Assembly: GCA_031270865.1 (NCBI GenBank)
Contig: JAISWI010000063.1
Location: 45,087 to 109,086 of the forward strand
DNA: 64,000 nucleotides
Reading direction: 5' to 3'
DNA from: Oscillospiraceae bacterium
Lineage (GTDB): Bacteria > Bacillota > Clostridia > Christensenellales > Aristaeellaceae
Position numbers and translations under genes: made by a program. The notes beneath the pieces are model-generated. The model had not been told where the DNA came from and ran no database searches. It was given only the letters and a program-made list of their open reading frames with translations. Numbering within the stretch: the first letter of the stretch is position 1; the number at the start of each line of letters is the position of its first letter. Positions 56,901 to 64,000 of the stretch are shown here, piece by piece.

Positions 56901-59900
56901 TTATGGCAACGTAATCTCCCCGCCGCCTTGAACCCGCCACCCAGCCGCCCGCGCGTCCTCGTACCTGGCGAAACCTATGTCCGCGTTACGCGCGCGTTGG
57001 TTCGACTCGACGATGACCAGGTCGGTCGCCATCGGCTGTTCCATACGGAATCTCAGTTTGCTGTTGATCTCGGGCACGCCGTCCGCGCGGCGCGTCGGGA
57101 TGAACCCTTCCGGCGCGTTTACTGATATGCGGTACGTGCCCGGCCTTACCCCCTCGAATTCGTAGAAGCCGTCCGCGTCCGTGACGGTTTCCGCGACGGG
57201 TATCCACTGCCCGTCGGAGCCGCGTTCCAGCGTCAGAGTTACGCCCTGCATGCCGGGTTCGCCGGAATCCTGCATGCCGTTCAGGTTGTGGTCGATCCAC
57301 GCGTAGTCGCCCACCGTGCCCGAGCGCGTCGCGCCCGCGCTCACGCCGGGCAGCGAGCCGCCCATCGCCAGCGTGAGCGTCGGCGAGGAGGATTCGCCGC
57401 CGTCGGTCGTCTCCGCCATGGAGCCGCCGCTGGTCTGGCGCGTGAACATCATGCCGTCCGGGAGCGTGAAGCGCGCCGTAACCGCGCCGGGCAGCAGCCC
57501 CTCTATCAGGTATGAGCCGTCCTCCCCGGTCTCGATGGTGAAATCGCCGTGGTCGGTCCGCGCCGTGACGGTTACCCCGGCCAGTCCGGGTTCATCCGCG
57601 CCGCGAAGACCGTCCGCGTCCATGTCCTCGAACACCTCGCCCGACACGCTGCCCAGCAGCGTCGCGCCCGAGCGCGGATCGTCGCGGGATTCGCCCATCG
57701 CGAGCGTCGCCTCCTCGACGACGCTTACGCTAACATAATCGCCTGGCCAGACGTACGCCAGCGCGTACGTTCCGGGGCGCAGGGATTCAAATCGGTAACG
57801 CCCATCGCCGCCCGTTGACGCGCTGGCCGTAATGCCAAACTCATCGGTTAACGTTACCGCGACGTCGGCCAGCGGCTGTTCGCCGGGACCGCGCTGGCCG
57901 TCGGCGTTCGCGTCGACGTACGCCTCGATGGTGAGCGCGCCCGGCTCGACCGCGCCCGCGCCGCACTGCGCCAGCGATTGTCCCGGTTCCAGCGTGAACG
58001 CGCCGCTGAACGCCTGCCGCCCGCCGGTCAACGGCATGACGCTGCCGCCCTCGAATTGTAATTCTGGTTTAGTAAAGATCAGTCCGTCCGGCAGCGCGGC
58101 ATGAAGCCGGTACTCGCCTGGAAACAGGGATTCCATAGTGTAGCCGCCGTTTTCCGAGGTCCGCGCCTGTCGGACCGCGCTGCCCGACGCGTCCAGCAGC
58201 GTTACCATCACGCCGGGGAGCGGCGGTTCGTCCGTGCCGGGCATGCCGTCGTAGACCGTGTCCAGCCAGACCAGCCCTGATATTGACGCTGACCGGATCG
58301 CGCCGATGGTGTCCAGCTTCAGCCGCTCGCCGGAGCGCAGGTTGAACGTGATCGGGTCAGAGTTTATAGTGTTTGTGAACAGATAACCATCCGGCAGCGT
58401 AACGGTTAACGAGTAGATACCAGGCTTCACGTCGCTGAACCCGAACGCGCCGTCCTCGCCTGTCGTCGCCGAACCCACGGGCGTGTCAGACCGGAACAGC
58501 GTCAATGACGCGCCGGGCAGGGGCGAATCCATCTCGTTTAGGATGATTCCTACAATCGATGCGGGCTTGTATGCGGCGATATCGCCAATCGTCATGGAGC
58601 CGCCCATGCTAAGCGTCACGCCCCACGGCTGCGCGTCTATCGAGGGCATGAGTCCATCCGGCCAGTCCGCGACGACCGAGTACGCGCCGGGACGCAGTTC
58701 TTCGATAATAAACTTTCCGTTTCGATCCGTAACCGCTTCGGCGACGGTACTCCCCGCGCCGTCGCGTATCGTGAACGCCGCGCCAGCCACGCCCGGCTCA
58801 TCATCGCCCCACGAGCCGTCGCCGTTCGTGTCGGTGTAGGCCGCGCCAGCGAGGATGCCCAGCGCGGCCAGCGGCGGCGCGGTTAGGCCGCGCGGATCGT
58901 CGCTGACGGTGAAGGCGCGTGTTACAGACCGGGCGTCGGTCTCCTCGAACGCCCAGCCGCTTGCCGGAAGATTATATGTGATGATATAATCGCCCGGCCT
59001 CAACCGTTCCAGCGTGAACGAGCCGTTCTCATTCGATAACGTTTCCGCGATGAACTGCCCAGCCGCTGTCTCGACGCGAATGCCCAGACCCGTAGCGGGT
59101 TCGCCGTCCGAGCGACGCGCCGTTCCGACCAGATCGGCCAGCGGCGTGAGCGGTAATTGGGGCTGTACGGTGATTGAATCATAACCAACAATCATCGACC
59201 AAAGCGGTTGGTTGTAACCCAATGGCGGGGCGAAACCGGCCGGAACGCTTGATTCTATTAGATATTCGCCCGGCCTGACCCGCTCGAATACCGCCACGCC
59301 CCGCTCGTTCGTCTGTAGCTCGTCGATCGGTTCGCCGTCCTTCAATAGGGTGACGCTCACGCCGGCTAGCGGCTGGTCCGCCGCGTCTTGCTGGCCGTTG
59401 TCGTTGCGGTCCTGCCAGACGAACGCCTCGACCGCCGCGACGCGGACCATCTCAACGCGCCCGACCGCCGCGCTTTGACCAGGCTCAAGCGTGAGCGTCT
59501 CGCCGAGCGCGGCGTCCGATGATTGTGTTAACGTCATATCGTTAGGCGCGGCTACGCGCAGGCGTGTCACCGTCGGGCGCAGCATGCTGAACAGGAATAT
59601 GCCGTCCTGATTAGTTGTTGTTGACAATAATTCGTTTCCCTGCGCGTCGATAGCCGTTACGGTGACGCCGGGGAGCGGCGATCCGCCGCCGTCGCTGGCC
59701 AGCCAAACGGTTCCGCTGACGCTCGCCGGAACGAACGCGATCCATTCGGCGCGGGCGTCGCCGCCGACCGTGAGGTCAAAACTGGTGATACCGCTGTAAA
59801 GAATCATCCCGTCCGGGAGGCTTGGCTCAATCGTGTACGCGCCAGCCGCCAGCCCGTCGAACGCGAACGCGCCGCCGCTGTCCGATACAGCCGTCGAGGT

Positions 59901-62900
59901 CGTGCCGTCCGGCCTGGTCAGCCGCGCTGTGATGTTGGTGAGCGCCTCGCCCGCGTGGTCGAGTATCGTCCCGCTGATCGACGCGCCGGGCACGATGGTT
60001 ATATTGCGTGAAAGGTTTTCGCCGGATCGGAGCGTGATGGTCTCGCTGGACGGCGTGTCCGCCTCAAGCGCGGCGGCATCGGGGAGATTCCATAAAAGTG
60101 TATATTTATTCGGTTCGATGTTCTTCAGCAAAAACCATCCGTCGTCGCTGACGGTCGTTTGGTAGACCGCCGCTCCTGACGCGTCCTCAAGGACGACCGA
60201 CGTCCGCGCCTCAACGGATGGGGCCAGGCCTAGCTTTTTCACCTGGCCGGACAGCGACGCGGCTTCCTGAGCGGCCAATTCGAGCGACAGGGTTTCGCCG
60301 TACGGTATTTCGACATTGACCGGAAAGCCGCTCGGCAGGTAGCCCGTCGGCAGCGTGAGGACCACCTCATACTTGCCGGGCGTTAGCCCGCCGATCCGGA
60401 ACGCGCCGGACTCGTCGGCGGCGGTTTGCGCGTCGGGTTCGCCGTCACGCCGCAGCGTAATATATATATCGGTATAAGCGTTTTGCGGCATCGACGCCGG
60501 GACGGTGACCGTCCCGGCCAGCGAGCTTTCCGGCAGCACGGCGAACCGCCAACCCGATTGGCCAAGGACCGCGTAACGCGCGGAGGTTCGCTCGTGTAGT
60601 TCGTCAAACGACAGGGTCAGCGTGGCGTTGGAGGGCACCTGCCTATTGAACGCGAACGCGCCGTCCGCGTCCGTGGTGGTTTCGGCGATCACGCCGCCGG
60701 ACGCGTCGCGGGCTGTGACGCGTACCAGCGGCACGCCCGTGTCGTTCAGTCCGCGTATCCTGTCCATGTCGGGATCCTCGAATACGGAGCCTTGCGACTG
60801 TCGGCGCGGCGTGACCAGCTCGACGCGCGTGTTTTGCGAAGACTTGCCCTCGACGACGCGCCATTTATCCGCGGCGGTTTGGACGGGGGTTTCCACGCGC
60901 GTGGATACGCTCAGCGTGACCGCCGAATCCACCGCCAGGCGCGGCAGCGCGCGGATGGTCGCCTCTAGCGTTAGGTCGTCCAGCGTGAACGGCTTATCCC
61001 CTGTCAGCGTGATCCGCGCGAAACGCGCGCTATCGCGTACGTCGTCCCAGCGTATGCTCGTCGGCAGCGTTGAGGTTCCCGCGTCCGTCCAGTTCACGCC
61101 GTCGCCGACGGACACCCGCGCGGTAGTTATGCCATCGGCGGCGGGAATGGTTATGCCAGATAACGATACGCCGGATTCGGCGGTCATGCCGATCGTGAAT
61201 TCGATATTGCTCGCTGGCAATGGCTGATCGGCTGGTATGATGGTCAGCCGGGTCTCGCGTTCCGCCGATAGGTCGAGCGTGGATTCCGAGAGTATCAGCG
61301 CGGGCGCGGCGGGGTTCAGCGCGCCTTCGGGTATCGGTTCGCTGGTGAATACCGCTTGAGGGTGTGTGACGGCGGTTGTGCCGTCGCCGCGCAGGTATGG
61401 CTCGATGGTAATCTCGCGCGAGACGGCTTGACGCGACGGGTCGGCCATGTAACCGTTGGCGGCCTCGGTCAGCGTAAGGAGGTATCGCCCCGGCTGGATC
61501 GGCTGCGGCGCGTTGTAGTAACTGCTGTTCTCCAGTGTGAATTGTATGGATGGCTGATCCGGCGTGTCAAGGCTTGCCAGCTCGAACGCGCCGCCGACGA
61601 TCGCGCCGCCGCTTGGGTCCTGGTGCGCCAGCGAGAACAGTCCAAGAGCGCTGTCCGCGAAGGTTTCCAGCGTCGCCGTGTCGCCCGGATACAGCGTTAT
61701 GGTGTGAGTTGTGGGATCGGGCTGGAAGCCGTCGGCGGGTTCGGATTCGACGAGCGTATAGGTCGTGCCATCCTGCGCGGCGGGTAAGGCGACGCCTGAA
61801 GCGGCCGCCGCGCCGATCGTATTCCCGGACGCGTCAAGGATGGTGTAATCGCCTGGGAGGTCGGTCAGGCTGACAGCGCCGCCGCCGTCGATCACGCGGC
61901 CCAAGCGCTCGACGTTTAGCAGCGCGTCCTTAGTGAATTCCAGCGTGAGGGTGGTCTCCTCGCCGCCGTGAATCTCGAAGTCCGCCAGCCGCGTAAGCGC
62001 GGTGTAGCCCGTCGGAGCGTCCGTGAGTTCAAGCGTGTAAGCGCCTTCGGGCAGGTCGGACAGCCAGACCCCGCCAGCGTCGCCCGTGGTCAACGCGCGT
62101 GAAAGCGACGACCCGCCGCCAGCGGACGCGCCGCCATGGATGGACACGCTGACCCCGCCAAGCGGCGCGATGGCCGAGGCCGCCTCGTGGGATTGGGTGG
62201 TAAGGCGAAGCTGGCCCGTGCCGTCGTGAGTGAGTATGTCCCAAGCGAAGGTTTGGCCGGATTCCAGCAGTATGGAGCGTTCGGGCTCGCGGCCGGCGCG
62301 GATTGTGTATTCGCCGGGCAGCGCGGCGGGATGATCGGACACGTTCTGGTCAGCGCGGCGGGCCAGTCCCGTGGCGTCGGTCAACATGCGGATGGTCGAG
62401 CCGTCGGGCGCGGTCAGCGTTATGGTTTCGCCAACGACGGGCGTGAGCGTCTTCTCGCCGGACAGCGTGAACGCCGCCGATTGGACGCGGATCGCCAGCA
62501 GTGGCATAGGTTCGCAGTCAACGCTAAGGTTGGATATGCCGCCGCCCAGCGCTGTTATGATGTATGGGGCGATGGGTACGTAGCCCGGCGGGAGTTCCGG
62601 CGTGAATTGGTATTCGCCGGAGGGGAGTACGCCGATCCATGGCTTGCCGGGCGAGATGGAGCCGGAGGCCGGGCTTGCGTCCGTTGGATCGGCGAGCGTG
62701 AACGTGATAGCTTCGTTGGACGATATTGAGACGATGCCGCCGGATAGTTGGTTGGCGATGGTTAAGGTTTCGCCGAATGGGGTCGAGTTGGTTAGCGGGA
62801 TCAGGTCGGTTATCATGGAATAACCCTCTGGAGCGGTTAGCTGGCGCAGGTATAGCGGCGGCTCGGTTGGGAGAAGGAGGGGTTCGGGCAGGGCGTCGAC

Positions 62901-63269
62901 ACTAACGATCCACGGGCGGGTTGGGTTGGAGGGGTCAGGGTATGGTTTTTCTTCGCCCCAAGCGGTGAGCGCGACGACCGCGAAGGTCACGCCGGAAAGG
63001 GACGCGCCGTTGATCGGCAGCGTCTGGCCGTCGCTAAGGACTATGTAGGAGGGTTCGCCGCCGTTGATTGCGGATGTGCCGCTTACGGCGGCCAGCCACA
63101 GCGTAGCGGGGGCAGAGGCGTTAGGGTCGGCGGTGATGTAGGTGGCGCCGCCTACAAGCGCCGAGGCGCCGGGGGATAAGGGCGAGAGGTCGGCCAGCGC
63201 GGAGGCTGGCAGTAATGTCAATATAAGCAAGCAGGCAGCCGCTGCCATGCGCGTTAACGGTTTATCCAT
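56901..63269 (-). CDS. Giant secreted SdrD-B/CnaB-like repeat protein, 2122 residues
   Basis: A signal peptide (MAAAACLLILTLLPASALA) starts the protein. Residues ~30-800 hold prealbumin/SpaA-like beta domains (EGYSMITDLIPL, PGEYTIRAGREP, LPGDYTILDASGN). From about 820 to the end come some 13 repeats of ~75-130 residues of the SdrD-B/CnaB type, with the pattern GxVWxDxNxxGxxDxxExPLxGVxVTL and the end LRPGxYxLxxxxPDG. Roughly six have a calcium-site-like DxNxDGxxD. There is no LPXTG motif, membrane helix or obvious wall-binding domain at the C-terminus, which ends GGGEITLP. Probably a cell-surface fibre or adhesin; anchoring is unknown. Confidence 0.88.
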   Translation of the reverse strand: MDKPLTRMAAAACLLILTLLPASALADLSPLSPGASALVGGATYITADPNASAPATLWLAAVSGTSAINGGEPSYIVLSDGQTLPINGASLSGVTFAVVALTAWGEEKPYPDPSNPTRPWIVSVDALPEPLLLPTEPPLYLRQLTAPEGYSMITDLIPLTNSTPFGETLTIANQLSGGIVSISSNEAITFTLADPTDASPASGSISPGKPWIGVLPSGEYQFTPELPPGYVPIAPYIITALGGGISNLSVDCEPMPLLAIRVQSAAFTLSGEKTLTPVVGETITLTAPDGSTIRMLTDATGLARRADQNVSDHPAALPGEYTIRAGREPERSILLESGQTFAWDILTHDGTGQLRLTTQSHEAASAIAPLGGVSVSIHGGASAGGGSSLSRALTTGDAGGVWLSDLPEGAYTLELTDAPTGYTALTRLADFEIHGGEETTLTLEFTKDALLNVERLGRVIDGGGAVSLTDLPGDYTILDASGNTIGAAAASGVALPAAQDGTTYTLVESEPADGFQPDPTTHTITLYPGDTATLETFADSALGLFSLAHQDPSGGAIVGGAFELASLDTPDQPSIQFTLENSSYYNAPQPIQPGRYLLTLTEAANGYMADPSRQAVSREITIEPYLRGDGTTAVTHPQAVFTSEPIPEGALNPAAPALILSESTLDLSAERETRLTIIPADQPLPASNIEFTIGMTAESGVSLSGITIPAADGITTARVSVGDGVNWTDAGTSTLPTSIRWDDVRDSARFARITLTGDKPFTLDDLTLEATIRALPRLAVDSAVTLSVSTRVETPVQTAADKWRVVEGKSSQNTRVELVTPRRQSQGSVFEDPDMDRIRGLNDTGVPLVRVTARDASGGVIAETTTDADGAFAFNRQVPSNATLTLSFDELHERTSARYAVLGQSGWRFAVLPESSLAGTVTVPASMPQNAYTDIYITLRRDGEPDAQTAADESGAFRIGGLTPGKYEVVLTLPTGYLPSGFPVNVEIPYGETLSLELAAQEAASLSGQVKKLGLAPSVEARTSVVLEDASGAAVYQTTVSDDGWFLLKNIEPNKYTLLWNLPDAAALEADTPSSETITLRSGENLSRNITIVPGASISGTILDHAGEALTNITARLTRPDGTTSTAVSDSGGAFAFDGLAAGAYTIEPSLPDGMILYSGITSFDLTVGGDARAEWIAFVPASVSGTVWLASDGGGSPLPGVTVTAIDAQGNELLSTTTNQDGIFLFSMLRPTVTRLRVAAPNDMTLTQSSDAALGETLTLEPGQSAAVGRVEMVRVAAVEAFVWQDRNDNGQQDAADQPLAGVSVTLLKDGEPIDELQTNERGVAVFERVRPGEYLIESSVPAGFAPPLGYNQPLWSMIVGYDSITVQPQLPLTPLADLVGTARRSDGEPATGLGIRVETAAGQFIAETLSNENGSFTLERLRPGDYIITYNLPASGWAFEETDARSVTRAFTVSDDPRGLTAPPLAALGILAGAAYTDTNGDGSWGDDEPGVAGAAFTIRDGAGSTVAEAVTDRNGKFIIEELRPGAYSVVADWPDGLMPSIDAQPWGVTLSMGGSMTIGDIAAYKPASIVGIILNEMDSPLPGASLTLFRSDTPVGSATTGEDGAFGFSDVKPGIYSLTVTLPDGYLFTNTINSDPITFNLRSGERLKLDTIGAIRSASISGLVWLDTVYDGMPGTDEPPLPGVMVTLLDASGSAVRQARTSENGGYTMESLFPGEYRLHAALPDGLIFTKPELQFEGGSVMPLTGGRQAFSGAFTLEPGQSLAQCGAGAVEPGALTIEAYVDANADGQRGPGEQPLADVAVTLTDEFGITASASTGGDGRYRFESLRPGTYALAYVWPGDYVSVSVVEEATLAMGESRDDPRSGATLLGSVSGEVFEDMDADGLRGADEPGLAGVTVTARTDHGDFTIETGEDGSYLIEGLLPGAVTARFTLPDGMMFTRQTSGGSMAETTDGGESSSPTLTLAMGGSLPGVSAGATRSGTVGDYAWIDHNLNGMQDSGEPGMQGVTLTLERGSDGQWIPVAETVTDADGFYEFEGVRPGTYRISVNAPEGFIPTRRADGVPEINSKLRFRMEQPMATDLVIVESNQRARNADIGFARYEDARAAGWRVQGGGEITLP

Positions 63270-63313
63270 AATTCACCGCTATTCCCATTCATTCCCATGC
63301 AATCCCGCCTAGA

Positions 63314-63342
63314 ATTCTAGCACAGCCGACAGAATTTTACAA
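63314..63342 (-). promoter_or_regulatory. Promoter of the giant repeat protein operon
   Basis: On the minus strand TTGTAA (63342-63337) and TAGAAT (63319-63314) with a 17-base spacer. The start would lie about 38 bases before the ATG. Confidence 0.65.
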
Positions 63343-63369
63343 GGATGGAATTTTATGCCTAACGCTGGA

Positions 63370-63404
63370 TTTTAATTGGAATTTGATGGGTTTTAATTGG
63401 AATT
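63370..63404. repeat. Two direct copies of TTTTAATTGGAATT, 21 bases apart
   Basis: Copies at 63370-63383 and 63391-63404 lie upstream of the leftward promoter in an unusually AT-rich stretch (63340-63460). The 21-base spacing equals two helical turns, which suits a regulator binding to one DNA face. Related GGAATT pieces follow at 63431. Confidence 0.55.
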
Positions 63405-63495
63405 CACTGGATTTTTTGTGGAAACAGATGGGAATTAGATGGAAGGTAATTATTGGAAGCGATGGTATTTGTTGGCAGACGGGCGAAGGTTAGGA

Positions 63496-63524
63496 TTGAT
63501 GGAGGGGTGGTATTATGGTATGGT
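63496..63524 (+). promoter_or_regulatory. Possible promoter of the thioesterase gene
   Basis: TTGATG at 63496-63501 and TATGGT at 63519-63524 with 17 bases between; a TATAAG overlaps the end. Moderately convincing. Confidence 0.45.
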
Positions 63525-63554
63525 ATAAGTAAATTGAGGATAGGAGCGGTTAGC

Positions 63555-63962
63555 GTGAAGGATTTGGACTCCGCTGCGGCGTTCTTTGAAGCGACGGATA
63601 AGTTTGCCGTGGAGGTGATGGGAGCAAGGATAGAAGAGGTCGGCGAGGGGTTCGCGGCCGTGGGGTTGGAGCTGGAAGGCAAGCATAGGAGGGTCGACGA
63701 CGCGGTTCAGGGCGGCGTGATATTCACGCTGGGGGATTACGCGTTCGCCGTGGCGACGAACGACGAGCGGACAAGGGTTGTGTCGCTCTCGAATACGATC
63801 AACTTTCACAGGCAGCCCAAGGGGAAGCGGCTGCTGGCCGAGGCGAGGTTGGAGTCGCTGGGGAATACGATACAATCGTATCTGGTGCGGATTAGCGATG
63901 AGTTGGGCACACTGGTCGCGACAATGACCGTGACCGGGTTCACGGTACGTAAGCAAAGTTAA
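63555..63962 (+). CDS. Hotdog-fold thioesterase, PaaI type
   Basis: 135 residues from the GTG at 63555, behind AGGAGCGG. The hotdog core is RVDDAVQGGVIFTLGDYAFAVATN with the central helix, and FHRQPKGKRLLAEARLE follows. PaaI-type enzymes hydrolyse acyl-CoA thioesters; the substrate is unknown. The frame upstream of the GTG (from 63453) covers the promoter region and is rejected. The palindromic element begins four bases after its stop. Confidence 0.85.
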   Translation: MKDLDSAAAFFEATDKFAVEVMGARIEEVGEGFAAVGLELEGKHRRVDDAVQGGVIFTLGDYAFAVATNDERTRVVSLSNTINFHRQPKGKRLLAEARLESLGNTIQSYLVRISDELGTLVATMTVTGFTVRKQS

Positions 63963-63966
63963 CTGA

Positions 63967-64000
63967 TGGAGGAACAATCTACCCTGGCCACGAGGGTCCA
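63967..64000. repeat. Dispersed palindromic element, copy 5 (cut by the window edge)
   Basis: TGGAGGAACAATCTACCCTG, then GGCCACGAGGGTCCA at the edge. It keeps the left arm; whether the right arm exists cannot be seen. It follows the thioesterase stop by four bases. Confidence 0.85.

Overview
This window looks like a chromosomal segment of a GC-rich Clostridia-type Firmicute, probably an uncultured, gut-type anaerobe. The evidence is the order of the S10-spc-alpha ribosomal superoperon with map, a KOW protein, infA and rpmJ between adk and rpsM, zinc-type S14, S4 and Adk, a tilS-hpt-ftsH cluster, a pepQ-efp pair, a CD1247-like protein, a YetF/DUF4363-type pair, LL-diaminopimelate aminotransferase, and strong AGGAGG ribosome binding sites. 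ATA isoleucine codons are frequent despite the high GC, which fits the presence of tilS and a CAT-anticodon tRNA with lysidine-type determinants. No species can be named from the sequence alone.

Layout. 1-741 is the 3' part of a URO-D/MtaA-like gene. 653-5476 (minus) is an operon pepQ, efp, CD1247-like, glyS, glycosyltransferase. 5726-8386 is a membrane-anchored PQQ-type propeller protein behind a clear promoter. 8387-9010 is a nest of tandem repeats before glpK. 10659-12523 is an ECF sigma factor with a zinc-finger/DUF4349 anti-sigma protein, facing an unknown SpaA-like protein. fucI (minus) is divergent from a six-gene tRNA cluster (Pro, Glu, CAT, Thr, Tyr, Leu). 16537-19990 holds deoR, alsE-like and rpiB genes followed by metN and metI without metQ. 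A phosphohexomutase, a solitary mazF and a yitT gene follow. 23418-26722 (minus) encodes the lysine/DAP genes dapB-dapL-lysA. A second repeat nest precedes tilS-hpt-ftsH (minus) and a zinc-ribbon coiled-coil gene.

32029-48425 is the ribosomal superoperon: two promoters, then rpsJ to rplQ with secY, adk, map, infA and rpoA. It is followed by glycerate kinase, a YetF pair, rhaA and a DUF1858 gene. 52903-63269 (minus) is an envelope operon: a 2122-residue secreted SdrD-B/CnaB-like repeat protein, a DUF368 (PopT-type) undecaprenyl-phosphate translocase, and two related secreted proteins with Ig-like and OB-like regions. A hotdog thioesterase gene closes the window.

The most interesting signals are the envelope operon, a dispersed palindromic element found five times next to gene 3' ends (one copy a near-perfect 77-base hairpin), a solitary mazF behind a structured leader with two mutually exclusive helices, a probably leaderless tilS, an RPD-rich tail on ribosomal protein S3 that runs into rplP, and two families of intergenic tandem repeats.
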